NCBI RefSeq assembly: GCF_007745175.1
Contig: NZ_CP036271.1
Location: 3,670,314 to 3,734,313 of the forward strand
Length of the DNA stretch: 64,000 nucleotides
Reading direction: 5' to 3'
Source: Caulifigura coniformis
GTDB lineage: Bacteria > Planctomycetota > Planctomycetia > Planctomycetales > Planctomycetaceae
Shown: positions 18,768-27,589 of the stretch, piece after piece
Numbering within the stretch: the first letter of the stretch is position 1
Layout of the letters: every line of letters starts with the position of its first letter
Translations under genes and position numbers: made by a program
Notes under the pieces: model-generated
What the model was told of the DNA's origin: nothing
Database searches by the model: none
Seen by the model: the letters and a program-made list of their open reading frames with translations, nothing else

Positions 18768-20264
18768 ATGCAACGGACTCGTTCGACTTCCGCCACCGTC
18801 AACCTGCGGCGTCTCTTCCCGTCGGCCAGTTTCGTCGGCTGCGCGGAAATGGCAGTCTCGCAGGCGACTGAAGACAGTCGCCAGTGCACTCCCGGCTGCC
18901 TCTTCGCGGCCATCCCCGGCACCCGGCAGAATGGTCAGGAGTTTGTCGACGACGCGCTGGCCCGCGGGGCCGCCGTCGTCCTCACCTCTCAGCCGCTCGC
19001 TCGCGTCCGGGTCAACCAGTGCATCGTCGGCGACGTCCGCGCCGCCTATTCCGAGCTTTGCCAGGCCCTCGCCGGTCTTCCCGCCCGCCGCCTGGGGATC
19101 GTCGGGGTGACGGGGACCAACGGGAAAACAACAACCACCTGGCTCGTCCGCGCCATCCTCGAGGCAAATCGCAAACACACCGGGCTGCTGGGCACTGTCG
19201 AATACAGCGACGGCATCAACAGCGAACCGGCCACGCTCACGACTCCCGACTCGAAGTCGCTGGCCAACTGGCTCGAGTCGATGGTGGCCAGCAAGACCCC
19301 GTATGCGGCGATCGAACTCTCCAGTCACGCCCTGCAGCTCAGCCGCGCGGCAGGCATTCATCTCGACGTCGCCACCGTTACGAACATCACCCGCGATCAC
19401 TTCGATTTCCATGGCTCGTTCGAGAACTACAAGACCTCGAAATCGCGGATGCTGTGGATGGTGAAGCGGGGCGGGCTGGTCGTGCTCAATGCCGACGACC
19501 CCGGCTCCGCGTCCCTGGCGGAAGTCGTCCCTTCGTCCTCACGATTGATGACGTTCGGAATCGAGAATCCGGCCGACGTCGTCGGCCGCATCATCGAGCA
19601 GTCGAACATCGGCAGCCGCTTCGTCGTCGAGCACGGAGCGGAAGAATTCGAGTTTTTCACGCCGCTCATCGGCCGTCACAACATCGAGAACTGCCTGGCC
19701 GCGATTGCCTCCTGCCGGCACTTCGGCCTGTCGCTCGATTCCATGGCGGATGGGATCAACACGCTTTCGACCGTGCCCGGCCGGCTGGAGCTGATCGAAG
19801 GCCGGCAGCCGTTCCGAGTCTTTGTCGACTACGCCCACACGGATGACGCGCTTCGAAATGTGATCAAGGCCGTCCGCCCCACGACGCGCGGCCGCGTCAT
19901 CGTCGTTTTCGGAGCCGGCGGCGACCGTGACGTCGAAAAGCGTCCGCTGATGGGGCAGGCGGCGAGCACGGCCGACCTGTGCGTCGTCACGAGCGACAAT
20001 CCCCGCTCGGAAGACCCCGACCAGATCATCGCACAGATTGTCGCCGGCATTCCGGCCCACACGAAGAAGCACATCGAGGTCGATCGCGAGACGGCAATCG
20101 CCTGGGCGATCCGCCACGCCAAGCCCGGCGACACCGTTCTCGTGTGCGGCAAAGGCCACGAGCGCGTGCAGGTCATCGGGACCGAGCGAGTCCCCTTCGA
20201 CGACGCGGCCGCCTGCCGGCAGCATTTGTTCCACTATCGCATCCCGAAGAGAGCCGCCTCCTGA
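18768..20264 (+). CDS. murE: UDP-MurNAc-L-Ala-D-Glu--meso-diaminopimelate ligase
   Basis: 498 residues from ATG 18768. The Mur ligase P-loop is GVTGTNGKTTTT (113-124). The central domain has AIELSSHAL and TNITRDHFDFHG. The C-terminal domain contains FVDYAHTDDALRNV and DNPRSEDP at about residue 410. The DNPR motif marks ligases that add meso-diaminopimelate rather than lysine, so the cell is predicted to have DAP-type peptidoglycan, which bears on the old claim that planctomycetes lack a wall. The reaction is ATP-dependent and cytoplasmic. murF starts about 55 bases downstream and mraY follows, so the three are probably one unit. The ribosome site is weak. Confidence 0.95.
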   Translation: MQRTRSTSATVNLRRLFPSASFVGCAEMAVSQATEDSRQCTPGCLFAAIPGTRQNGQEFVDDALARGAAVVLTSQPLARVRVNQCIVGDVRAAYSELCQALAGLPARRLGIVGVTGTNGKTTTTWLVRAILEANRKHTGLLGTVEYSDGINSEPATLTTPDSKSLANWLESMVASKTPYAAIELSSHALQLSRAAGIHLDVATVTNITRDHFDFHGSFENYKTSKSRMLWMVKRGGLVVLNADDPGSASLAEVVPSSSRLMTFGIENPADVVGRIIEQSNIGSRFVVEHGAEEFEFFTPLIGRHNIENCLAAIASCRHFGLSLDSMADGINTLSTVPGRLELIEGRQPFRVFVDYAHTDDALRNVIKAVRPTTRGRVIVVFGAGGDRDVEKRPLMGQAASTADLCVVTSDNPRSEDPDQIIAQIVAGIPAHTKKHIEVDRETAIAWAIRHAKPGDTVLVCGKGHERVQVIGTERVPFDDAAACRQHLFHYRIPKRAAS

Positions 20265-20318
20265 TCGCAGGCCGGCTTCCGGGGTGAAGCCGGCGCTTCC
20301 CTCCAGGTCCCGTTTGCA

Positions 20319-21719
20319 ATGCCAGTCGCAACCTTTCACGACCTGATCGTCGCCGCCGGCGGACGGCCTTCGGGCGAGGTGCGTCCAGGCGACCTGATCG
20401 GCAAGGTTCGGACGGATTCGCGGCTGGTCTCGCCAGGCGACCTGTTCTGGGCACTCCCCGGGACAGCCATGAACGGACACGACTTCGTCGGCGAAGCCTT
20501 CCGTCGCGGGGCGGCCTGCTGCGTCGTCGAGGACGACCGCGCGCCGTTCGAGGGATATCCCCGCATCGTCGTCAACGACTCGCTTACGGCGCTGGCAAAG
20601 TTCGCACACGCTCATCGCCGCGCGTGCGACGCCATGGTGATCGCCGTGACGGGCAGCGTCGGCAAGACGACGACCCGCAACATGCTCCACAGCGTGCTGA
20701 GCGCCCGATTCAGCGGATCGCAAAGCCCGGCCAACTTCAATAACCACGTCGGTGTGCCGCTCAGCCTGCTCGAGATCTCTCCCCAGCACGAATTTGCTGT
20801 GATCGAGATGGGCGCTTCAGGCGTCGGCGAGATCGCAGACCTGGCTCGGATCGCCGCCCCGGAAGCGGCCATCATGACCTCCGTCGCCCCGTCACACCTG
20901 GAAAAGTTTGGTTCGCTCGACGCCATCGAACAGGCGAAGGGGGAACTGGTCGAAGCGATTCCCCACGACGGGTTCGTCGTTCTCAACGGGGACGACGCCC
21001 GTGTTCGATCGATGAGCGCCCGCGCGAACTGCCGCGTGATCCTCGTCGGCGAAGGGACCCACAACGACCTGCGGCCCGAACGCGTCCACGCCTTGAACGA
21101 CCTGTTATTGATCACGGTGAGCGGCGTTGAATTTCAGCTCCCAGCGATCGGCCGCCATCACGTCCTCGCGGCGCTCGCGTGCATCGCGGTGGCGCGAGAG
21201 ATCGGGCTCTCTGACGCCGAGATCGATCGCGGCCTGAAGCAGTTCCAGCCTGTCGGCGGTCGCTCGCGGAAGCTCGACGTCGGCCCCTGGACGATCATTG
21301 ATGACACCTACAACGCCAGCCCCGCATCCATGGCCGCGGCCTGCGAGTCGCTGAGGAACTGGCAGACAGCCGGGCGGAAGTGGCTCGTTCTGGGAGACAT
21401 GCTGGAACTCGGTGCCGACAGCGCCGCGTTCCATCGACAGCTTGGCGACCTCGCCGCCCGCTCACAGATTGATGGCGTGATCGCCACCGGGGAATTCGCC
21501 GGCGACGTCATCTCCGCCGCACGCGCGGCTGGAATGCAGGGCGGTCAACTCGCCATCTGCCGCGATCTTTCCACTGTGCTGCTGCATCTCGACTGCTGGC
21601 TCGCCCCGGGCGATGTGGCGCTTGTGAAGGGATCGCGCGGCATGCGGATGGAGCAGGTCATCGAACAACTCAAGTCGCGGGCGGAAGAAACGCCGTTGCA
21701 GAGGCGTCTCGCTGCCTGA
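20319..21719 (+). CDS. murF: UDP-MurNAc-tripeptide--D-Ala-D-Ala ligase
   Basis: 466 residues from ATG 20319. The ATP-binding loop VTGSVGKTTTRN begins near residue 110. MurF-type features follow: NFNNHVGVPLSLLE, FAVIEMGASGVGEIADLARI, VLNGDDARV, IIDDTYNASPASMAAACESL and LVLGDMLELG. It adds D-Ala-D-Ala to the UDP-MurNAc tripeptide made by MurE, completing the pentapeptide that MraY uses. Length is normal for the family. The gene lies between murE and mraY in the same orientation. A hairpin in the next gap may modulate expression of mraY. Confidence 0.95.
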   Translation: MPVATFHDLIVAAGGRPSGEVRPGDLIGKVRTDSRLVSPGDLFWALPGTAMNGHDFVGEAFRRGAACCVVEDDRAPFEGYPRIVVNDSLTALAKFAHAHRRACDAMVIAVTGSVGKTTTRNMLHSVLSARFSGSQSPANFNNHVGVPLSLLEISPQHEFAVIEMGASGVGEIADLARIAAPEAAIMTSVAPSHLEKFGSLDAIEQAKGELVEAIPHDGFVVLNGDDARVRSMSARANCRVILVGEGTHNDLRPERVHALNDLLLITVSGVEFQLPAIGRHHVLAALACIAVAREIGLSDAEIDRGLKQFQPVGGRSRKLDVGPWTIIDDTYNASPASMAAACESLRNWQTAGRKWLVLGDMLELGADSAAFHRQLGDLAARSQIDGVIATGEFAGDVISAARAAGMQGGQLAICRDLSTVLLHLDCWLAPGDVALVKGSRGMRMEQVIEQLKSRAEETPLQRRLAA

Positions 21720-22072
21720 TCTCCAGATCCTTCCTCCCTTTGCAGATTCCTGGTGTGTTGCCCACAAGTCCGATCCTGCCGAGTGCGAGGGTTCGCGGGA
21801 ATCCGAAGCACCGTCCCTGAGGCGTCCGGGACGGAGGCATCAAGGCATTTTTCGGAGTGACCTCCTGGGTCGGTCACTCCGTACGCCGCTTCCCGGCAGG
21901 ATCGGATTGTGATTTCGCGTGTGATTGTCCTTGCCCGGGCCCGGCGTGCCCTCCACCACGCCGGGCTTTCTTCGTTTGGCGGCGCTGATCTCTTCCTTTC
22001 CTTCCTTGCCTTCTGTTCAATTCTCCGCGCCGAAGGCTCACTCTTCTGTCCTTTTACGCGTATTGAATCTTC
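21720..22072 (+). other. murF-mraY intergenic region
   Basis: About 350 bases without a gene. It contains the 10-bp stem at 21853-21881 and a pyrimidine-rich stretch (about 21960-22070) directly before mraY, which lacks a clear ribosome site. Confidence 0.4.
21853..21881. other. 10-bp perfect hairpin between murF and mraY
   Basis: CGGAGTGACC (21853-21862) pairs with GGTCACTCCG (21872-21881) around a nine-base loop. A T-run precedes rather than follows the stem, so it does not look like an ordinary plus-strand terminator. It could be an operator for a dimeric regulator or an mRNA processing site. Confidence 0.55.
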
Positions 22073-23170
22073 ATGCTCCTGTGGCTGCTGCGGTCTCTTG
22101 CCCCGGCTGGTGAACAATCGGCGCCGTTCCTGACGCTGCGCATCGCGGCGGCGGCGATCCTGTCGTTCACGGCCGCCGTCGCTCTCGGGCCGTTCGCCAT
22201 CCGCTGGCTGCGTCGCAGAAAAATCGGCGAGCGCATCGACAGCCCCTCCGAAACGCTGAATCAGCTTCATGCCGGGAAGAAAGACACCCCGACCATGGGT
22301 GGCCTGTTCGTCCTCGCAGCCGTGATCGCGGCCGCGTTACTCTGCGGCGATCCGTCCAGCGGCCTCTTGTGGCTCGGACTGCTGGCGGCGTTCTCCTTCG
22401 GCGTGATCGGCATCGTTGATGACTACACGAAGCTCACGACGAGCCGCCGGGGCATGTCGGCCCGCGTGAAGCTGCTGGCACTGACCCTCGTCTCCATCAA
22501 TCTGGGTGTCGGGCTGACCCTCCTCAGCACGCTCCCGGAACTCGGCTCCGGTCCGGCCGATCTCGAGCAACTGGCCGTCACCTGGCAGGTCCCCACGCTC
22601 TCCTTCATGCTGGCCGGAACTCTCTGGCGCGCCTTTGTGCTGATCGCCAGCACCAACGCCGTCAACCTGACGGATGGCCTGGATGGGCTCGCGGCCGGTT
22701 GCGTCGTCTGCGCCGGAACGGCCCTGTCCGCGCTCGCATATCTGTCCGGCCACCGCATCATGGCTGCGCATCTCGCGATTCCCCATGTCATCGGCGCGGG
22801 CGAGCTCGCGGTGTTGGGGGCGGCCATGGTCGGAGCGACGCTCGGCTTCCTGTGGTTCAATGCATCCCCCGCGCAGGTGTTCATGGGGGACGCCGGCTCG
22901 CTCCCGCTGGGTGGCCTGCTCGCTTTTATTGCCCTCGCCATCAGGCAGGAATGGCTTCTCGCATTGATTGGAGGCGTGTTCGTTGCCGAGACGCTCAGCG
23001 TGATCCTGCAGGTCGGCAGCTTCAAACTGACCGGTCGGCGGATCTTTGCCTGCAGTCCGCTCCACCATCACTTCCAGTTTCGCGGCATGCCCGAAACGAG
23101 AATCGTGATCCGGTTCTGGATCGTCGCCGCCCTTTTGGCGATCGCCGGGATGGCGACGGTCCTGTTCTGA
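22073..23170 (+). CDS. mraY: Phospho-N-acetylmuramoyl-pentapeptide transferase
   Basis: 365 residues from ATG 22073, polytopic with about ten membrane segments. Signature blocks are present: HAGKKDTPTMGGLFV, GVIGIVDDYTKL (aspartate pair), NAVNLTDGLDGLAAG, FMGDAGSLPLGG and the histidine stretch SPLHHHFQFRGMPET. MraY moves phospho-MurNAc-pentapeptide onto undecaprenyl phosphate to form lipid I at the cytoplasmic face. It ends the visible mur cluster: murD, murG, murC and ftsW are not adjacent and a convergent hydrolase follows 20 bases on. Together with murE and murF this supports a functional peptidoglycan pathway. Confidence 0.96.
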   Translation: MLLWLLRSLAPAGEQSAPFLTLRIAAAAILSFTAAVALGPFAIRWLRRRKIGERIDSPSETLNQLHAGKKDTPTMGGLFVLAAVIAAALLCGDPSSGLLWLGLLAAFSFGVIGIVDDYTKLTTSRRGMSARVKLLALTLVSINLGVGLTLLSTLPELGSGPADLEQLAVTWQVPTLSFMLAGTLWRAFVLIASTNAVNLTDGLDGLAAGCVVCAGTALSALAYLSGHRIMAAHLAIPHVIGAGELAVLGAAMVGATLGFLWFNASPAQVFMGDAGSLPLGGLLAFIALAIRQEWLLALIGGVFVAETLSVILQVGSFKLTGRRIFACSPLHHHFQFRGMPETRIVIRFWIVAALLAIAGMATVLF

Positions 23171-23189
23171 CCGCCAACCGGCCTTCAGT

Positions 23190-24125
23190 TCAATTCTTCA
23201 GCAGGTGCTTGTCGAACCAGTCGGCGATCAGAGACCAGTCGTCGGCGAGGGTGGCCCAGCCGTGCCCGGCGCCCGGACGGGCGATGATTTCGGCGGTTCG
23301 CTTTTCGTCTTCCATCTTCTTCCTGAACAGCTCCGCCTGCTGGAACGGCACGAGGAAGTCGGCGTCGCCGTGAATGATCAGGGCCGGCGGGTCATCGGCG
23401 GACACGTGATTCACCGGAGAGATCGCCTTCGCGATCGTCAGGATCTCGTCCTCGTCGGTGATCCGCTCGAACGTGCCGGCTCCGGGAAACCCTCCTTGAA
23501 TCGGCACGAACTTGTGGAAATCGAACGGTGCGCGGAAGTCCTTCAGCACGCCCCGGCCGACGGCGTTCTCGCCCGGCTTGCCATAGTTCAGGAAATCGGT
23601 CGGCGGGAAAAACACCGCGGCCGCCTGCACGCGGCTCGACTCACGATCGACCGGGTCTTTGGCGTCGGCCTTTCCCGGTCCGCCGGCCGTGGCGAGCATC
23701 AGCGACAGGTGCCCCCCCGCTGATCCTCCCGTCACGCCGATCAACTCAGGATCAATCTTGTATTCGGCCGCATGGGCCCGGATGTAGCGCGTCGCGCGGT
23801 TCAGGTCGTCCACCAGCTCGGGGATCGTGAACTTCGGCTGGCTCCCCATCACGACGCCGAACACCGTGTAGCCCCGACGGGCCAGCGTGCCGATCGCGGT
23901 CTTCAGGCCATCGCTGACCACCATGTCGTGTGCGGAATACCAGCCGCCGGAGGCCACCCAGATGACGCCGATCCCCTTCGCGTTCTCCCTCGGGGTGATC
24001 ACGTCCATCGTCAGGGCCATGCCGTGCTTGCGGCCGTAGACGACGTCGTTGTTCCGATCGAATTGATCCCCGGCAGTCTGCCCGAGGGCGGCGGCAAGAA
24101 GCAGCGCGGCAGCGGTCGTATTCAC
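23190..24125 (-). CDS. Secreted alpha/beta hydrolase
   Basis: 311 residues from GTG 24125, with GGAG nine bases upstream. A short signal peptide (MNTTAAALLLAAALGQTAG) leads into an alpha/beta hydrolase fold of the BD-FAE/acetyl-esterase type. The oxyanion strand is VIWVASGGWYS, the nucleophile elbow GVTGGSAGGHLS (Ser in G-x-S-A-G-G), the acid near HGDADFLVPFQQAE and the catalytic His in PGAGHGW. Such enzymes hydrolyse esters of sugars or xenobiotics in the periplasm. It converges on mraY with a 19-base gap. The substrate is unknown. Confidence 0.88.
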   Translation of the reverse strand: MNTTAAALLLAAALGQTAGDQFDRNNDVVYGRKHGMALTMDVITPRENAKGIGVIWVASGGWYSAHDMVVSDGLKTAIGTLARRGYTVFGVVMGSQPKFTIPELVDDLNRATRYIRAHAAEYKIDPELIGVTGGSAGGHLSLMLATAGGPGKADAKDPVDRESSRVQAAAVFFPPTDFLNYGKPGENAVGRGVLKDFRAPFDFHKFVPIQGGFPGAGTFERITDEDEILTIAKAISPVNHVSADDPPALIIHGDADFLVPFQQAELFRKKMEDEKRTAEIIARPGAGHGWATLADDWSLIADWFDKHLLKN

Positions 24126-24356
24126 GAAAGTCTCCGGGCGGGGGCTGGGGGGAACAACGTGAACACTCTAATGAACTTCGATCCGCCGGGAATCCGCCGC
24201 GGGGGGCCGGCTGGCAAGCTGGGGAAACCACGCTGGTGAATCGGGTTGTGAGATTCCGCGCGAAGCAGATGGCCTCCGGAGGCCGATCGTTGTGCTGTTA
24301 TGGGAACTGCGCGCACGAAGCGCGCCGACCGTCGCACGGATGGGAAGGGGCAGACC

Positions 24357-24737
24357 ATGGACCCGAACTGGCAGCAATTCCTCGAGAAGTCTGCGAATGA
24401 ACTGCTGGTGTGGGTCGGGTTTGGGACGATCACCGGCCTGACGGCGAAGGCAATCATGCCGGGCCGCGATCCGGGCGGCGCGGTCGCCACGCTGCTGACC
24501 GGCGTCACCGGGACGATCATCGGCTGCGGGTCGCTGTCGTTCTTCTATCCCGAAAGCCGGGTCACGCCGGTGAGCCTCTCGGGATTCGCCTGCGCGACGG
24601 GGGGCGCTTTCCTCCTGCTGTTGTTCTACCGCATCCTGGGTGGATCACTGTTCAAAGGGATGGGCGGGCAGGACGTGATCCTCCACCTGTCGAAGGCCCG
24701 CCGCGGCCAGAAGACGATCATCCGCGACGTCGCCTGA
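24357..24737 (+). CDS. GlsB/YeaQ/YmgE-family small membrane protein
   Basis: 126 residues from ATG 24357, preceded by GAAGGGG. Glycine-rich hydrophobic stretches VGFGTITGLTAKAIMPG and ATLLTGVTGTIIGCGSL match the transglycosylase-associated (GlsB/YeaQ) family, in which a G-x-x-A/T-K-x-I-x-P-G loop links two membrane helices. A third helix (FLLLLFYRIL) and a basic tail extend it beyond the usual ~85 residues. Function is unknown; relatives respond to envelope or acid stress. A perfect 14-base palindrome (24271-24284) lies upstream. Confidence 0.75.
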   Translation: MDPNWQQFLEKSANELLVWVGFGTITGLTAKAIMPGRDPGGAVATLLTGVTGTIIGCGSLSFFYPESRVTPVSLSGFACATGGAFLLLLFYRILGGSLFKGMGGQDVILHLSKARRGQKTIIRDVA

Positions 24738-24841
24738 CCGTTCGCCAGACAGGCGCAGGTCCTGTCCACCTTTCGCTGAAGACCGCGACCGGCGAGAATC
24801 GGGAGAGAAACCCGTTGTCGCCTGCGTGGGATGCTGGATCG

Positions 24842-25408
24842 ATGCTCGCCCTGATCACCGCCGAGGAATTCGTCGACCAGCGCTACGATCTCCCCGATGC
24901 AGGGCAGTGGTCGGAGCTTGATCGCGGCGTCGTCATCCATTTCCAGCCTCCCGACGGCGATCACGGCAACGTGATTCGGAACCTGTCACGAGCCCTCGCC
25001 CTCTACGTTCAGGGAGGCGGGCCGGGCTATGCCTGCTTTGACCTCGGGATCGCCGTCACCCGCCGACCCGACACCGTGCGCTTCCCCGCGGCCTGCCACT
25101 TCATCGAAGGGCCGCGGTTCGCAGAAGCCGACAAGCCTTTCACGGAAACCGCTCCGGCGCTCGTTGTGGAACTTGCCTCCACGAACGACCGCCGCCGCGG
25201 AATCACCGACCGGGTGCTGAGCTATCACGAACTCGGGACCGGGATGGTCTGGGTGATCGATCCGAAGGAGAAATGCGTCCACCTCTGCCCGCGGGGGCGC
25301 AGGACCGAACTCCTGACGGCCGACCGCACGATGTCGGGCGATCCTGTTCTGCCGGGGTTTTCAGTCCCGGTTCAGGAACTGTTCGGCGAACCCGAATGGT
25401 GGAAGTGA
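24842..25408 (+). CDS. Uma2-family PD-(D/E)XK endonuclease-like protein
   Basis: 188 residues from ATG 24842. The order of elements is typical of Uma2 (DUF820): LITAEEFVDQ, WSELDRGVVIHFQPP, HGNVIRNLSRALALYV, FDLGIAV, VRFPAACHFIEG, PALVVELASTNDRRRGITDRVLSYHELG, then MVWVIDPKEKCVHL. The D...E-x-A core with a following arginine-rich helix corresponds to the nuclease-fold catalytic strand. The V-E-L-A-S segment replaces the commoner V-E-V-L/I-S. These genes are multicopy in cyanobacteria and planctomycetes and have been suggested to derive from transposable elements. The biological role is unproven. Confidence 0.85.
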   Translation: MLALITAEEFVDQRYDLPDAGQWSELDRGVVIHFQPPDGDHGNVIRNLSRALALYVQGGGPGYACFDLGIAVTRRPDTVRFPAACHFIEGPRFAEADKPFTETAPALVVELASTNDRRRGITDRVLSYHELGTGMVWVIDPKEKCVHLCPRGRRTELLTADRTMSGDPVLPGFSVPVQELFGEPEWWK

Positions 25409-25440
25409 CGGAGATTGCGCCAAGGTCTTGAAGTTGCCGG

Positions 25441-27462
25441 CTACCGGCTCGCCCGCCAGAGCAGGGTCCCCAGCAGCGCAAACACGGCCGTCATCGCCAC
25501 CAGCGCGCCGGCTCCGTACTGCACAAATACCTGACGCAGGTTCTGGACCGGTCCCACCGCGCTTGATCTTCGCTCCTGGACGATCGCGTACCAGCCCGTT
25601 TTCCCGACCGGCGCGAACGCCGCCAGCCACGGGCCAGCATACCGTTCGTCCGTCCTCGCAATCGGATCGTCGTACCGCGAACTCGGGATCAGCTTCTCGA
25701 CCGCCTCTCGCTGCTCCTGGCTCAGCACCAGCCTCTCCTTGAGCTTCTCGTCCTCGAGGTCTCGCGACTCCTGTTCGGTCATCCACGGGTGGTCGAGCAG
25801 GTAGGCAGGCGATTCGCGCATGTCGACCAGCGCCAGGAATCGGTCACGGGAGTTCGAAGCTGTCTTGGCGATGCTGCTTTCCCACTGCGTCAGCAGGTCG
25901 CTCAGAGGAATCGAGCGGGCGATCACCCCGAGCACTTCCGTCCGTTGCGTGTTCCAGATTGGCACCGCGACCGACACCTTGTACTCCTTCGACGACTGGC
26001 TTCGATAAGCCAGCGAGATGCCCGATGTCTTCCGCGGCCGCACTTCCGACGCCTGCCCGGGGGGCAACTCCCGGCCGAGCCCGTGGAAGTAATCACGGTA
26101 GGCGAAGTTCTGGCCGACCGTTTCGTCGTGCGGCGTGCGATAGACCTGCAGGCCGCTGGCATCCACGACGAAAATGCTGTCGTCTTCCGTGCGCTGCTGG
26201 CTTTTGAGACGCTCACTCACGGTGCGCGTCCAGCCGCCGAGGAAGTCCTTCAGGTCGTCGCGGAGGTGGGATTTCCCGTCGACGCTCTTGATCAGGCGGT
26301 CGGTGATGTCTTCCAGTTCCTTCTGGCGGATGTCGAATTCCTGCTGAACGCTCTTGGCGAGGATGTCCACCGTCAGCAGGTCGGTGGCCAGGGCCCGATC
26401 AAGCAGGCTCGATTCGGCCGCCTTCTCCGCTTTCGGAATCGCCCGAGCCGCGACAGCGACCAGCGTCGCCAGGAACAGCAGCGGGCCGATGATTCCCAGC
26501 GCGATCAGCGGCCGTTTCGCCAGGACATTGTCCCGCTCTTCGAGGAGGTCGAGCGCGACCTGGGCGTTCGACAGCCGCTTCAGCGGATCGCGCTGCAGGC
26601 AGGAATCGACGAGGTCCGCGAGGCGGCTGTCGACTCCCGGCCGCCGGCGATGCGCGCCCGGTTGCGGACTTTCCGAGAGGATTCGTCGATAGGTCGCCAG
26701 CCGCTCTTCGAGACTGTTCGCGGCCTGGAGGCGTTGTTCGTTCTCCGGCGTACGATACGGGGGAACGCCAGTCAGCATGTGGTACAGGAGAGCGCCGAGC
26801 GCATAGACGTCCCACCGCGCATCGGGAACGCCATCCAGCACGGCCTGCTCCGGCGCCATGTAATAGAGCGTTCCGAGGGCCGGAGTCTGTTCGGTGGAAA
26901 GTCGCGACTGGCCAAAGTCGCCCAGTCGCGTCGCCCCGCCGGAGTCGATCAGGATGTTCGCCGGCTTGAGGTCACAGTGCAGGATCCCGCTGTTATGGGC
27001 GTGCACCAGAGCGCTCAGCATGTCGCGCGCGATCCGAACGGCTTCGGCGGCTGGCAGAGCTCCAGCCGCCAGCCGCCGGGAGAGCGGCCCCTGTTCGAGG
27101 TACTCCATGACGAAGTAGGGCGGATCGCGGTCCCAGCCGACGTCCAGAAGCCCCACGATATTCCGGGACGTATACAGCACCGCCAGTTTCTCGACTTCGC
27201 GGCTCAGCAGCGACCAGTCGAGCCCGTGCTGGTGCGTATAGAACTTGATCGCGACCTGCCGTCCTGTCCGAGTCTCGGTCGCCAGCCACACCGATCCGAA
27301 CGAGCCTTCTCCCAGGCACCGCACGATGTCATAGCCCGGCGCCACGCCCGGAGCAGTTCCGCTCAGCCGGCTCAGCGACTGGGAACGCTCAATTGCGGAA
27401 ACATCCTGTCGGAGCGTTTCGCCGTCGGCGGTAATGGCAGCGGGGTCGTGGGCGGCGGGCAT
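25441..27462 (-). CDS. Receptor-like Ser/Thr protein kinase with extracytoplasmic Cache-like sensor
   Basis: 673 residues. The kinase domain spans about 44-315: glycine loop GEGSFG (51-56), Lys73 in VAIKF, Glu89, HCDLKPAN (162-169, Asp164 catalytic), DFG (182-184) and GTLYYMAPEQ. The residue before the catalytic Asp is Cys, so this is a non-RD kinase. A membrane helix near 320-345 leads to a ~300-residue outer domain that looks like a dCache/PDC ligand sensor (DSIFVVDASGLQVYRTPHDE, ISLAYRSQSSKEYKVSVAVPIWN, GWYAIVQERRS). A second helix (about 645-668) ends the protein. It probably couples an external small-molecule signal to intracellular phosphorylation. FHA proteins in this window are possible readers. 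Confidence 0.92.
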   Translation of the reverse strand: MPAAHDPAAITADGETLRQDVSAIERSQSLSRLSGTAPGVAPGYDIVRCLGEGSFGSVWLATETRTGRQVAIKFYTHQHGLDWSLLSREVEKLAVLYTSRNIVGLLDVGWDRDPPYFVMEYLEQGPLSRRLAAGALPAAEAVRIARDMLSALVHAHNSGILHCDLKPANILIDSGGATRLGDFGQSRLSTEQTPALGTLYYMAPEQAVLDGVPDARWDVYALGALLYHMLTGVPPYRTPENEQRLQAANSLEERLATYRRILSESPQPGAHRRRPGVDSRLADLVDSCLQRDPLKRLSNAQVALDLLEERDNVLAKRPLIALGIIGPLLFLATLVAVAARAIPKAEKAAESSLLDRALATDLLTVDILAKSVQQEFDIRQKELEDITDRLIKSVDGKSHLRDDLKDFLGGWTRTVSERLKSQQRTEDDSIFVVDASGLQVYRTPHDETVGQNFAYRDYFHGLGRELPPGQASEVRPRKTSGISLAYRSQSSKEYKVSVAVPIWNTQRTEVLGVIARSIPLSDLLTQWESSIAKTASNSRDRFLALVDMRESPAYLLDHPWMTEQESRDLEDEKLKERLVLSQEQREAVEKLIPSSRYDDPIARTDERYAGPWLAAFAPVGKTGWYAIVQERRSSAVGPVQNLRQVFVQYGAGALVAMTAVFALLGTLLWRASR

Positions 27463-27589
27463 GTCGCGTTTTCATTCGGCCGGGCAGGGAAGCCTGGCCT
27501 GGAAAGCCGTCGTTCGATTCCGGGAACGTTATAGTAGGCCGACAACAACAAAGGCGATGGCGTCCGCATTTTCTCAAGGCAGGCAGCAC

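Noticed and set aside
22337-23071. Antisense frame inside mraY
   Set aside because: mraY has every signature block; the antisense product is Glu/Arg/His-rich low complexity.
24271-24284. 14-base palindrome GGCCTCCGGAGGCC before the GlsB-type gene
   Set aside because: It is short and GC-only and can arise by chance at this composition; no regulator or repeat copy supports it.
25789-27534. Long antisense frame opposite the Ser/Thr kinase
   Set aside because: The minus strand has a complete kinase; the plus frame has no motif or ribosome site.
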